Origin: Thiobacillus sp.
GTDB taxonomy: Bacteria > Pseudomonadota > Gammaproteobacteria > Burkholderiales > Thiobacillaceae
NCBI RefSeq assembly: GCF_030696885.1
Contig: NZ_JAUYRI010000012.1
Location: forward strand, 1 to 64,000
Direction: 5' to 3'
DNA: 64,000 nucleotides
Program-made: the position numbers and the translations under genes
Shown: one piece after another, positions 1-9,604 of the stretch
Layout: each line of letters starts with the position of its first letter
How positions within the stretch are numbered: the stretch's first letter is position 1
Notes under the pieces: generated by a model
What the model was told of the DNA's origin: nothing
What the model saw: only the letters and a program-made list of their open reading frames with translations
Database searches by the model: none

Positions 1-495
1 GACGCATTCAGCTGGGGGGGCATCGTCTCGGCGACCAAACGTTTCGACAATGGCAACCGTCTCGGCTTTGGCATGGGCGTATTCGACCGCATCGAGGAAA
101 CGAGCGTATTCCCGTTCCTACTGGTCGACTGGCGGATCAGCGATCGTTGGCGTCTGGTGAACCCGCTTCCCGCGGGACCCACCGGGCCAGCCGGCCTGGA
201 GCTTGAGTACCGCTTCGACAGCGGCTGGAACGTCGGGCTCGGAGCCGCGTGGCGCAACGCGCGCTTTCGCCTGAGCAATGACGGCCCAGTGCCCAACGGT
301 ATCGGCGAGGAACGTGGCGTACCCGTGTTTCTCCGCGCGACGCACGCTTATGGTGAACAGATGTCACTGAGCCTGTACGCGGGTGTCATCACTGCCGGCC
401 AACTGCGGGTCGAGGATTCGTCCGGCAACAAGCTGACCCAGGTCGACGCCGACACGGCACCGTTCTTCGGCGCCACGTTCTCCGCGCGATTCTGA
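1..495 (+). CDS. Outer-membrane beta-barrel protein, 3' part only
   Basis: The last 164 residues of a gene that begins before the window. The visible protein alternates short polar and hydrophobic/aromatic stretches with many Gly and Asn turns (for example NRLGFGMG and FDSGWNVGLG), the pattern of transmembrane beta-strands. It ends in Phe (TFSARF), as outer-membrane barrels recognised by the BAM complex usually do. I read it as the C-terminal half of an outer-membrane barrel, perhaps of the DUF6268 kind; the family name is a guess. The signal peptide and N-terminus cannot be seen. The gene stands alone here and is followed by a strong hairpin. Confidence 0.6.
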   Translation, partial: DAFSWGGIVSATKRFDNGNRLGFGMGVFDRIEETSVFPFLLVDWRISDRWRLVNPLPAGPTGPAGLELEYRFDSGWNVGLGAAWRNARFRLSNDGPVPNGIGEERGVPVFLRATHAYGEQMSLSLYAGVITAGQLRVEDSSGNKLTQVDADTAPFFGATFSARF

Positions 496-560
496 GCCGC
501 AGGATTGGGGGACGCTACGCCCCATATTTTTCGAGACGGACGGCAATGCCCCCATAAGTA

Positions 561-598
561 CAAACGACAAGGGACGCGGTTGCGGCCCTTGTCGTTTG
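561..598. terminator. Hairpin terminator-like inverted repeat
   Basis: Perfect 13-bp arms, CAAACGACAAGGG and CCCTTGTCGTTTG, enclose a 12-nt loop. It lies 66 bases after the stop of the barrel gene and probably ends its transcript. There is no long T run, so it may be a weak or bidirectional terminator. Its loop and right arm resemble the hairpin at 1202-1229. Confidence 0.55.
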
Positions 599-696
599 CG
601 TCGGATAGTTGGACGGCTGCTGGTCGGCCAGTGCAACCGTTGTGGAAGTCTGACCCTGGCCCCTTTAACCCACGGATAAGACGCAGGCCCCCAATT

Positions 697-719
697 AATG
701 GTGTCTAATCCCATTTTTT
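697..719 (+). repeat. Degenerate direct repeat, copy 1
   Basis: This 23-base sequence begins AATGGTGTCTAATCCC and matches 1070-1092 at 19 of 23 positions in the same orientation. The two copies bracket the small membrane-protein gene at 733-1029. Sequences of this TCTGACCCCATTT type remind me of the intergenic repeats near REP-associated transposases, but no transposase is present here. Confidence 0.45.
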
Positions 720-732
720 GCCATTTTTTGCA

Positions 733-1029
733 ATGAAGTCGACGGCATTCGGTAATTTCTTCGCGCGCCGCTGGCAAGGCCAGGTTCCCCTGGCCGCCCT
801 GCTCTGGCGCGACATGCTCGGCGTCGGCACCCTGATCAATATCGTCGCCACCGTCCTCGCCCTTGCCGTCATGGTCCAGGGCGCCCATCCTGCGGTGGCC
901 GTTGCGCTGCACTTCGCACCCCTGCCCTACAACGTTTTCCTGTTCGCCGCGGTATGGCGATCGCCTCATCGGGATGTTGTCACTGGCACCATCGCCGCCG
1001 TGTGGCTGGCCGCCGTGACGCTCATTTGA
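733..1029 (+). CDS. Small hypothetical membrane protein (98 aa)
   Basis: I do not recognise this protein. It has a basic N-terminus (FARRWQGQ) and then three hydrophobic stretches, roughly residues 30-49, 53-73 and 80-98, so it is probably an inner-membrane protein of two or three helices. The ATG at 733 is preferred over the in-frame TTG at 718, although neither has a clear ribosome binding site. It stands alone, bracketed by degenerate direct repeats (697-719 and 1070-1092) in a debris-rich region. Codon use and GC look like the host. It could be a decayed or recently moved gene, and expression is uncertain. Confidence 0.5.
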   Translation: MKSTAFGNFFARRWQGQVPLAALLWRDMLGVGTLINIVATVLALAVMVQGAHPAVAVALHFAPLPYNVFLFAAVWRSPHRDVVTGTIAAVWLAAVTLI

Positions 1030-1069
1030 AGCGCGTCATGCCGGGCCATGCGATGCCGGCACAGGAATC

Positions 1070-1092
1070 AATGGTATCTGACCCCATTTGTT
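1070..1092 (+). repeat. Degenerate direct repeat, copy 2
   Basis: AATGGTATCTGACCCCATTT followed by GTT. It is the partner of 697-719 (19 of 23 identical, same orientation). The end of this copy runs straight into the oxidoreductase-like remnant at 1088-1183, as if the repeat marks a junction. Confidence 0.45.
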
Positions 1093-1183
1093 CGCAATCT
1101 TCCCGCACCCCACGCAGACCGAACTGTTCGGCGAGCTGGCGCGGCGGTTGTTGAACCGGCTGCGGCGAACGGCGAAGAAGTAA
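1088..1183 (+). pseudogene. C-terminal remnant resembling a pyridine nucleotide-disulphide oxidoreductase
   Basis: An open frame of 31 codons without a start codon, reading LFAIFPHPTQTELFGELARR and then ending RTAKK and TAA. The FPHPTQTE segment resembles the conserved HPT.SE motif at the C-terminal dimerisation end of dihydrolipoamide dehydrogenase/mercuric reductase-type enzymes. The rest of the gene is absent: upstream sequence switches abruptly to the repeat at 1070-1092. A terminator-like hairpin follows 18 bases after the stop, as expected for a true gene end. The family assignment rests on one motif. Confidence 0.4.
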
Positions 1184-1201
1184 GCGTTCGGTAGCACCAA
1201 T

Positions 1202-1229
1202 AACGAGGGCCGCGATTGCGGCCCTCGTT
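1202..1229. terminator. Hairpin terminator after the remnant gene
   Basis: Perfect 12-bp arms AACGAGGGCCGC and GCGGCCCTCGTT with a 4-base loop (GATT), followed by GTTTC. It resembles the 561-598 hairpin (both contain CGCG.TTGCGGCCCT), suggesting a family of related terminators. It probably ended transcription of the gene whose remnant lies at 1088-1183. Confidence 0.6.
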
Positions 1230-1373
1230 GTTTCATACGTGGCAGTGCCTGCTGGGTCACCTGAAGCACCTGATCGGGCTGCTGGGCCGATATGTTACGG
1301 CTTTAATGTACCCCGGTTGGCATGATTGCCATACCTGATAAAGTCACACCAGACGAATCAGGGAGCAAGCTAA

Positions 1374-2855
1374 ATGGCGCAGGCCGCAGAATCACCGATT
1401 CAAGAGAAATGGGATGGAGACCATCTTGACCGGGCATCATCCGCACGGTTTCTAACTACCTACCTCAATGGCATTTATCACGAAGAGAATAAGGACGCTT
1501 ATGCTGGCCACTTCGTACTCAATTTGAACGCCAGTTGGGGGCATGGGAAAAGCTTCCTGATTGAAAAGTGGGTAGAAGACCTGAGAAATGCAAATTATCC
1601 AGTCGTAAAGTTTGACGCCTGGGCAAACGATTTCTCTAAAGACCCGCTACTCGGTTTCTTGTCTGAACTATATGCAGCGCTTGACCCTTGGTTGAAAGAT
1701 ATAGCACCAGCTAAAGCCGCAATGCGGAACGTGAAGAAATCAGCCTCCAAGGTAATTAGCGCAAGCGTAGGGCTTTTCGCGGGTGGTGCGGCAGCAGCCC
1801 TAACCGAAGTGAGTTTGAATGCCCTCACTGGTGCATTAGGTGCAAGCGATTCCACAACAGATGCTGTTGCAAGCAAGGTCGCAGATAGTGCGGGAAAACT
1901 AGCGGATCGCGCACTTAAGGAACATCGGGAAACCAAAAAGGCTATCTCCGATTTCAGGAAGCATCTTGAAACACTTATCAAGGCTATTGAAGGAAACAAC
2001 AAAGGGAAAAGGCTCCCCCTTTACATCTTTGTAGATGAGCTAGATCGGTGCCGTCCGACTTACGCAATCGAATTATTGGAGAACATCAAACACCTGTTCG
2101 GGGTTAAGGGTGTGTTCTTCATTGTTGCCACCAACAAAGAACAGCTTTGCCATTCCATTGGTGCTGTCTACGGCAGCGGATTTGATGCGGCGACCTACTT
2201 GGGTAGGTTTTTCGATCAGGAATACACACTTCCCGAACCGAACAATAGACAGTACGCAAAATTCCTATTTGATAAATACCAGATCAAGGATGAGGATAGA
2301 TTCATCACCCCCTTGCACCTCGATGAGAAACACTTCCCACACTTGCAAGCCACATTCGCAGCCTTCTCAGATGCCTTCAAGCTATCACTCCGGGACCAGG
2401 GGCAAACTGCACATCGATTAAAGGCTATACTCTCCGTTTGCACGAGTGAGATAGTTTATTTCGACTATCTAGTCTTTCTCCTTATGCTGAAAAAAAAGTC
2501 AGAACCCCTACTTAATCAGATTTCCTCCCAAACAAGATTTGACTCAAACAAGTTCAAAGAGGACTTATCCAAAATATTCAATCTGCACATTCCCATGAAA
2601 GTCCCTCTGGTGTCGCAATGGAATGGGGTCATGCGTGAGTCAGAACACTCTATAGTCGATCTTGTTGACAAATACCTCCAGAAGATTTCTAAGACTAAAT
2701 GGGCTTACATCAGTGCATCTCGCGGTGACAATGATGAAAACTTCAGGACTGAACTCGCATTCTTGAGAGAAGCCAAAAGCACCAGTTCGAGGGTTGAGTT
2801 GTTTTCCTTTGCTGAGTATCCAAACCTAGTCAATCAGGTCGGGCAACTGACTTAA
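1374..2855 (+). CDS. KAP-family P-loop NTPase
   Basis: A 493-residue ATPase of the KAP family (named for Kidins220/ARMS and PifA). The Walker A motif is ASWGHGKS (residues 53-60), Walker B is LYIFVDELDR (216-225), followed by a VATNKEQL strand (251-258) and YLGRFFDQEY (275-284), all in the order usual for KAP proteins. Between Walker A and B lies a low-complexity hydrophobic insert (about 125-160), the position where many KAP proteins carry membrane helices, so it may be membrane-attached. A start at 1374 has AGGGAGC just upstream. The gene is clearly AT-richer than its neighbours with different codon use, so it was probably acquired by transfer. KAP ATPases occur in anti-phage systems (PifA, RdrA of RADAR, QatA), but no partner gene of those systems is adjacent. 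Its function here is unknown. Confidence 0.88.
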   Translation: MAQAAESPIQEKWDGDHLDRASSARFLTTYLNGIYHEENKDAYAGHFVLNLNASWGHGKSFLIEKWVEDLRNANYPVVKFDAWANDFSKDPLLGFLSELYAALDPWLKDIAPAKAAMRNVKKSASKVISASVGLFAGGAAAALTEVSLNALTGALGASDSTTDAVASKVADSAGKLADRALKEHRETKKAISDFRKHLETLIKAIEGNNKGKRLPLYIFVDELDRCRPTYAIELLENIKHLFGVKGVFFIVATNKEQLCHSIGAVYGSGFDAATYLGRFFDQEYTLPEPNNRQYAKFLFDKYQIKDEDRFITPLHLDEKHFPHLQATFAAFSDAFKLSLRDQGQTAHRLKAILSVCTSEIVYFDYLVFLLMLKKKSEPLLNQISSQTRFDSNKFKEDLSKIFNLHIPMKVPLVSQWNGVMRESEHSIVDLVDKYLQKISKTKWAYISASRGDNDENFRTELAFLREAKSTSSRVELFSFAEYPNLVNQVGQLT

Positions 2856-2948
2856 GACACGGTCTGTGGTCTCTGGGTCGTAAGTAAAATGATCTTCATA
2901 CCCCGATTCGTAGCACACACAGATATGGAAACGATCAAGGGTTCTCAA
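2826..2948 (-). other. Possible small gene or remnant, antisense to the KAP 3' end
   Basis: The reverse strand carries a 40-codon frame with protein-like composition (for example CYESGYEDHFTYDPETTDR), beginning at a TTG and ending in TAG inside the last 30 bases of the KAP gene. A second short reverse frame upstream, starting about 3042, breaks off at a stop near 2939. Together they could be a frame-damaged small gene convergent with the KAP gene. No good ribosome binding site is visible and no family is recognised. Confidence 0.22.
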
Positions 2949-3156
2949 CCTTCCATGCTAGAGGGGTCAGGATATCGAGCATCACATCCTCGAAGGTAGC
3001 CGGCCCAATAATAAAGGTGATCATTCGCCGAATCTCTCCCATCCTGGAACGCTTTCAACGCCGTTCATTTAAATCCATGTCGCCGCGTGGCTAATGCCTG
3101 CGGCACTGCTGCCGTAAACATACCCATCACCCCATCCTCACCCGCAGGCACCTCCC
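2856..3156. other. Gap between KAP gene and MoxR gene
   Basis: About 300 bases in which the composition returns from AT-richer to host-like. No convincing gene on the forward strand, no RNA gene and no strong hairpin. The possible reverse-strand remnant is listed separately. The MoxR operon promoter should be in the last part, but I could not pick one. Confidence 0.5.
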
Positions 3157-4305
<1,149 letters not shown>

Positions 4306-5076
4306 CATGGGCTTCGTGCTGACCTTTCTGCTCGGCAGCCTGGCGGTGGTGTCCATCCTCCACACCTGGCGCAATCTGGCACGGCTCACGGTCAGCGCCG
4401 GCAAAAGCACGCCGGTGTTCGCCGGTCAGGACGCGCGCTTCGAGGTCTGCCTCAACAATCCGGGCGGCATTGCGCGCCATGCCATCGGCCTGCGCGCGGG
4501 GGACGCGAGCGGCGAGTTCGCGGACGTGCCGCCGCATCAGGCCGCCTGCCTGACGTTCACACGGCGCGCCGAAAAGCGCGGCCTGCTGCAGGCGCCCAGC
4601 TTCACGCTTTTCACGACGTTTCCGCTCGGCCTTTTTCGCGCCTGGACCCACCTCGACCTGGACATGCGCTGCCTGGTGTATCCGCGCCCGGCACCGGAGG
4701 CACTGCCGCTGCCGCTGGCGCGTGCCGAGGCCGGATCGGGGCGCAGCCACGGCGAAGGGCAAGAGGACTTCAGTGGCCTGCGCACCTGGCACAGCGGCGA
4801 CTCGCTGCGGCAGGTGGCGTGGAAGGCGGTCGCGCGCGAACAGGGCATGCTCACCAAACAGTTCGCGGGCGAAGCGCAGCAGGAGGTCTGGCTGGACTGG
4901 GATACGCTCGCCGGCCCGGACACCGAAGCGCGCCTGTCGCGGCTAACGCGCTGGGTGCTGGATGCCGACGCCGCCACGCAACGCTATGGCCTGCGTTTGC
5001 CGGGCTGCAGCCTTGCCCCCGGCATGGGCGATGAACACCGCCGCCAGTGTCTGGAAGCGCTGGCGCGCTTCGGCCT

Positions 5077-7005
5077 ATGAGCAATCTCGCCTGGCTGCTG
5101 GCCTCGCTCGCGCTGGCCATCGCGCCGCACCTCGGGCATGTGCCGCTGTGGACCGGGCCCTTGTGCCTGGCGCTGGGGCTGTGGCGGCTGGCCGTCGAGC
5201 ATGGCAAGACGAAGCTGCCGAAAAAATGGCTGCTGTTCGGGCTCACCGCCGCGATCACGGCCGCCATCCTCGGCCATTTCCACACTCTGCTCGGCCGCGA
5301 TGCGGGGGTCACGCTGCTGGTCGCAATGATCGCGCTCAAGCTGCTGGAAATGAAATCGCCGCGCGACACCATGGTGCTGATTTTTCTTGGCTACTTTCTG
5401 GTCATCGCCGGCTTTCTGTATTCGCAGTCGATCCCGATGGCGCTCTACCTGCTGCTGGTGGTGTGGGTCACCACGACCACGATGATCGGCTACAACGACG
5501 TCAAATACGGGCTCGCCGTGCGCCCCCGCCTGCGCCTGCGCCTGGCCGGGACGCTGCTGGTGCAGGCGGTGCCGCTGATGCTGGTGCTGTTCGTGCTGTT
5601 TCCGCGCGTGCCGCAGCTGTGGGGGCTGCCCAAGGATGCGCATGCCGGCATGACGGGGCTGTCGGACAGCATGTCGCCGGGCACGATCAGCGAACTGATC
5701 CGCTCCGATGCGATTGCGTTTCGGGTCCGCTTCGACGGCGCGCCGCCGCAACCGACTGCACGCTACTGGCGCGGCCCGGTGCTGTGGGATTACGACGGCC
5801 GTAGCTGGTCGACGCGCACGCCGACCGAAGGCGGCGCACCGCAAGTCGAGCTGCTGGGCGAGGCCTTGCGCTACACGCTCACGCTGGAGCCGCACAACCA
5901 GCGCTGGCTGTTCGCGCTCGAACTGCCGGCGGCGCTGCCGCCCGGCAGCCGCGCCGGTACGGACATGCAGATTCTTGCGCAGGCGCCAGTGCGGCAGCGG
6001 GTGCGCTACAGCCTCGCATCGCATACCCGCTACCGGCTGGGCGCCGAGCCGGGTGCAAGCGAACAGCAACGTGCGCTGCGTCTGCCGGCACAGGCCAACC
6101 CGCGCGCGCAGGCCCTGGCCGCGCGCTGGCGCAGCGCACACGCCAATCCGAGCGCCATCGTCGACGAAGCGCTCGGCATGTTCCGCAACCAGCTGTTTTT
6201 TTATACTTTGAGCCCGCCGCTCCTAGGGCAGCAGGCCGTGGACGATTTTCTGTTCGGCACACGGCGCGGCTTCTGCGAGCACTACGCCGGCGCCTTCGTG
6301 TTCCTGATGCGCGCCGCCGGCGTGCCGGCCCGCGTGGTGACGGGCTATCAGGGTGGCGCCATGAATCCGCTCGGCGATTACCTGATCGTGCGCCAGTCCG
6401 ATGCCCACGCCTGGGCCGAAGTCTGGCTGGCGGGACAGGGCTGGGTGCGCATCGACCCGACCGCTGCCGTCTCGCCCGACCGAATCGAGTCCGGCATTGC
6501 CGCCGCCCTGCCCGAGGCCGAGCTGCCGTTTGCGATGACACAGTTGAACCTTGACTGGCTGCAGCGCGCACGCATGAGCTGGGACATGCTCAACAACAAC
6601 TGGAATCAATGGGTGCTGGGTTACGGGCAGGAACAGCAGCGCAGTTTCCTGTCGCGCTTTCACGCATCGCTCGCCTCGTGGCAGGGGATGGCGATCGCGA
6701 TGGGGACGGGGCTTGCGGTGCTGTTGCTGGGAATCGCACTGTGGATGCTGTGGCACGCGCCGCGCCGCGGCACTGACCCGGTGCAGGCCGCCTATCGGAC
6801 GTTCTGCATCCGCCTGGCGCGGCGCGGCATTTCACGCGCGCTGCACGAAGGACCGGCCGATTTCGCACTGCGCGCCGCGCAGCTGCGTCCCGACCTGGCT
6901 GCGCAAATCGGCCACATCACGCAGTGCTACATCGGGCTGCGTTATGGCCGTCAACACGACGCCGTGCGCGCGCTGCGACAGGCGGTGCGGCGTTTCCGGC
7001 CCTAG
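5077..7005 (+). CDS. tgpA: TgpA-type transmembrane transglutaminase-like protein
   Basis: 642 residues: five or so N-terminal transmembrane helices (about 4-190, DUF3488 region), a large periplasmic transglutaminase core, then another helix near 545 and a C-terminal DUF4129-like tail. The catalytic core is visible as RRGFCEHYAGAFVFLMRAAG with the nucleophilic Cys, then DAHAWAEVW with His, and RIDPTAAV with Asp, the Cys-His-Asp triad of the family. It is the third gene of the MoxR-DUF58-transglutaminase operon, starting at 5077 where ATG overlaps the TGA of the DUF58 gene. In Pseudomonas the TgpA homologue is important for viability and envelope function. Its stop shares CTAG with the convergent dacA stop. 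Confidence 0.9.
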   Translation: MSNLAWLLASLALAIAPHLGHVPLWTGPLCLALGLWRLAVEHGKTKLPKKWLLFGLTAAITAAILGHFHTLLGRDAGVTLLVAMIALKLLEMKSPRDTMVLIFLGYFLVIAGFLYSQSIPMALYLLLVVWVTTTTMIGYNDVKYGLAVRPRLRLRLAGTLLVQAVPLMLVLFVLFPRVPQLWGLPKDAHAGMTGLSDSMSPGTISELIRSDAIAFRVRFDGAPPQPTARYWRGPVLWDYDGRSWSTRTPTEGGAPQVELLGEALRYTLTLEPHNQRWLFALELPAALPPGSRAGTDMQILAQAPVRQRVRYSLASHTRYRLGAEPGASEQQRALRLPAQANPRAQALAARWRSAHANPSAIVDEALGMFRNQLFFYTLSPPLLGQQAVDDFLFGTRRGFCEHYAGAFVFLMRAAGVPARVVTGYQGGAMNPLGDYLIVRQSDAHAWAEVWLAGQGWVRIDPTAAVSPDRIESGIAAALPEAELPFAMTQLNLDWLQRARMSWDMLNNNWNQWVLGYGQEQQRSFLSRFHASLASWQGMAIAMGTGLAVLLLGIALWMLWHAPRRGTDPVQAAYRTFCIRLARRGISRALHEGPADFALRAAQLRPDLAAQIGHITQCYIGLRYGRQHDAVRALRQAVRRFRP

Positions 7006-8156
7006 CCGAAGATGCCCTTGAAGAACAGCCGGATGCTGTCCCACACGCGGCGGAAGAAACCGCCTTCCTCGATGGTTTCCATCGCGACCACGTCGGCCTG
7101 GTTCAGCACCTTTTCGCCCTGCAGCACTTCGATCTTGCCGATGACCTGACCCTGCTGTACCGGTGCGATCAGTTTCGGCTCCAGCACCACCCGCGTGCTC
7201 AGGGTGTCGGCGGTGCCGCGGGCAACGGTGACGGCGAGGTCGGTTCTGACGCCGGCCTTGACCATGCGCGCGGCGCCCTTCCACAGCGGCACCTGGGTCA
7301 CCACTTCGCCCTGTTCGTGGAAGGTCTTGTTCTCGAAGAAGCGGAAGCCGTAGCCCAGCAGCGTCGCGGTTTCGGTGGCGCGCGCGGCTTCGCTTTCGGT
7401 GCCGAAGACGGAGGCAACCAGGCGCATGCCGTCACGCTTGGCCGACGCCACCAGACAGTAGCCGGCTTCCTCGGTGTGGCCGGTCTTCAGGCCGTCGACG
7501 CTGGGGTCGCGCCACAACAGCAGGTTGCGGTTGGGCTGCTTGATGCCGCTCCAGACGAATTCCTTTTCGGCATACATCGCGTAGTGCTCGGGGTCCTCGA
7601 TCACGATGGCCCGCGCCAGCTTAGCCATGTCGAGCGCGCTCGAATAGTGGCCTTCGGCCGGCCAGCCGGTGGCGTTGACGAACTGGGTGTCGGCCAGGCC
7701 CAGCCGCTTCGCTTCCTGGTTCATCATCGCGGCGAAGGTGTCCTCGCTGCCGGCGAGATGTTCGGCCAGCGCAATGCTGGCATCGTTGCCCGACTGCACG
7801 ATGATGCCGCGCAGCAGATCGCTGACCGCGACCTGGTCGCCGACGTGGACAAACATCTTGGAGCCGCCCATGCGCCAGGCTTTTTCGCTGATGGTGACGA
7901 GATCGCCCTCCTTGACCTTGCCGCGCTGGAGCTCGAGGGCGGCGACGTGTGCGGTCATCAGCTTGGTGAGGCTGGCAGGGGGCAGGCGCACCGCGCCCAG
8001 ATGGTCTACCAGGATGGTGCCGCTGGCGACATCCATCAGCACCCACGATTTGGCGGTCAGTTGCGGGGGCGGCGGAACGTTGGCGGCCAGCGCGGCCGGC
8101 GCCATCAATACGCTGAAAATCAATACGAGTCGCTGCAGGAAATACGGGGTCGTCAT
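7002..8156 (-). CDS. dacA: D-alanyl-D-alanine carboxypeptidase (PBP5/6 type)
   Basis: A 384-residue penicillin-binding protein that trims the terminal D-Ala from peptidoglycan pentapeptides on the periplasmic side. A signal peptide ends near LMAPAALAA (residue about 25). The three active-site motifs are present: SLTK (Ser62 to Lys65), SGN (122-124) and KTG (224-226). A PBP5 C-terminal domain follows, ending in an amphipathic helix (RRVWDSIRLFFKGIF) that would anchor it to the inner membrane. I start at 8156 because the signal peptide begins there; an in-frame start at 8198 would add 14 residues without signal-peptide character. Divergent from the symporter gene. Confidence 0.93.
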   Translation of the reverse strand: MTTPYFLQRLVLIFSVLMAPAALAANVPPPPQLTAKSWVLMDVASGTILVDHLGAVRLPPASLTKLMTAHVAALELQRGKVKEGDLVTISEKAWRMGGSKMFVHVGDQVAVSDLLRGIIVQSGNDASIALAEHLAGSEDTFAAMMNQEAKRLGLADTQFVNATGWPAEGHYSSALDMAKLARAIVIEDPEHYAMYAEKEFVWSGIKQPNRNLLLWRDPSVDGLKTGHTEEAGYCLVASAKRDGMRLVASVFGTESEAARATETATLLGYGFRFFENKTFHEQGEVVTQVPLWKGAARMVKAGVRTDLAVTVARGTADTLSTRVVLEPKLIAPVQQGQVIGKIEVLQGEKVLNQADVVAMETIEEGGFFRRVWDSIRLFFKGIFG

Positions 8157-8290
8157 GGGAGGCTCAAGCGTGGGTAAACGGAATGGACAGACACGCACAT
8201 GTGCGTGCAGGTTCAGGATAACACCACCGCCCGCGCTGCGTCAGCCGCCTGTTAAACTCGCAGCCTGCAAAGCAACCGCACGGGCCGCCC

Positions 8291-9601
8291 ATGACCGCAC
8301 GTCGAACCCACCATCTCACCCGCCAGATCGTGATCGCGATGGTTGCCGGCATCGTGCTGGGGGTGGCGCTGAATCGGGTGGACACGGCAGGCTGGGTCCA
8401 GCTGTTCGTGATCGACGGCCTGCTGCATGTGGTCGGTACGGTGTTTGTCTCCGCGCTTAAAATGATGGTGGTGCCGCTGGTGTTCGTGTCGCTGGTCGCC
8501 GGCGTCACCGCGCTGTCCGACCTGTCAGCACTGGGACGCATCGGTGTCAAGGCGCTGGTGCTGTATCTGGCGACCACTGCGATCGCGGTGACCCTTGCAC
8601 TGTCGCTGGCCGGCATCGTCGGCCCCGGCGAAGGTTTCGACGCCGGCGAGACGCCGGCCAGCTTTTCCGGCAATGACGCCCCGCCGCTGACCCAGGTGCT
8701 GATCGACCTGGTGCCGACCAACCCGGTGGCGGCGATGGCCGAGGGCAACATGCTGCAGATCATCGTGTTCGCGCTGCTGTTCGGCATTGCAATCACGATG
8801 TCGGGGACGCGCGGCACGCACGTGCTGAACCTGTTCGGCGATCTCAACACGGTGATCATGCACATGGTCGAGTGGATCATGCGGCTCGCGCCCTACGGCG
8901 TGTTCGCGCTGATCACCCGCACCTTCGCCACCCAGGGGCTCGACCTGCTGCTGCCGCTGGCGGCCTATTTCCTCACCCTGACCGCCGCGCTGGCGATCCA
9001 GGTGTTCGGCGTCTATCCGCTGCTGCTGCGCACCCTGGCCGGGCTCAATCCGCTCACCTTCCTGAAGAAGATGCGCGACCCGGCGGCCTTCGCGTTTTCC
9101 ACCGCGAGCTCCGGCGCCACCATTCCGGTGACGCTGCACACGGTGGAAAAGAAAATGGGCGTGAAGAACAGCGTCGCCTCATTCAGCGTGCCGCTCGGCG
9201 CCACCATCAACATGGACGGCACCGCGATGATGCAGGGCGTGGCCACGGTCTTCATCGCCAACGTCTACGGTGTCGATCTTTCACTCACCGACTACCTGCT
9301 GGTGGTGCTCACCGCCACGCTCGCGTCGGTTGGCACCGCGGCAATTCCCGCGGTGGGCCTCGTCACGCTGACCATGGTGCTGGGCCAGGTCGGCCTGCCG
9401 GTCGAGGGCATCGCGCTCATCATCGGCGTCGATCGCCTGCTCGACATGATGCGCACCGTGACCAACGTCACCGGTGACGCGGCCATCAGTTGCATCGTCG
9501 CCAAGAGCGAAAACGCCTTCGACCAGGCCGTATTCGACGACCCTGAAGCGGGTTCGGTCGAAGCCGCCACGCAGCGCCCCCCTTCCCACTCAACTGCCTG
9601 A
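8291..9601 (+). CDS. Dicarboxylate/amino acid:cation symporter (DAACS family)
   Basis: A 436-residue inner-membrane transporter of the GltP/DctA/excitatory amino-acid transporter family, coupling uptake of glutamate, aspartate or C4-dicarboxylates to Na+ or H+. Eight hydrophobic segments and the family signatures are visible: the serine-rich hairpin STASSGATIPVTL, the NMDGTAMMQGV motif in helix 7 and DRLLDMMRTVTNVTGD in helix 8. The conserved Arg in helix 8 (MMRT) points to an acidic substrate, but sequence alone does not tell amino acid from dicarboxylate. pyrD follows after 3 bases, so the two are probably cotranscribed. Confidence 0.92.
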   Translation: MTARRTHHLTRQIVIAMVAGIVLGVALNRVDTAGWVQLFVIDGLLHVVGTVFVSALKMMVVPLVFVSLVAGVTALSDLSALGRIGVKALVLYLATTAIAVTLALSLAGIVGPGEGFDAGETPASFSGNDAPPLTQVLIDLVPTNPVAAMAEGNMLQIIVFALLFGIAITMSGTRGTHVLNLFGDLNTVIMHMVEWIMRLAPYGVFALITRTFATQGLDLLLPLAAYFLTLTAALAIQVFGVYPLLLRTLAGLNPLTFLKKMRDPAAFAFSTASSGATIPVTLHTVEKKMGVKNSVASFSVPLGATINMDGTAMMQGVATVFIANVYGVDLSLTDYLLVVLTATLASVGTAAIPAVGLVTLTMVLGQVGLPVEGIALIIGVDRLLDMMRTVTNVTGDAAISCIVAKSENAFDQAVFDDPEAGSVEAATQRPPSHSTA

Positions 9602-9604
9602 ACC

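Larger units (their letters stand above)
1030..1373. other. Intergenic stretch before the KAP gene
   Basis: Apart from the repeat copy, the remnant and the hairpin listed separately, nothing more is supported here. The last 75 bases become AT-richer and presumably hold the promoter of the KAP gene, but no convincing -35/-10 pair was found. Confidence 0.5.

Noticed and set aside
1374-2855. The KAP gene as part of RADAR or Qat
   Set aside because: No adenosine deaminase, QueC-like or TatD-like partner is encoded next to it.
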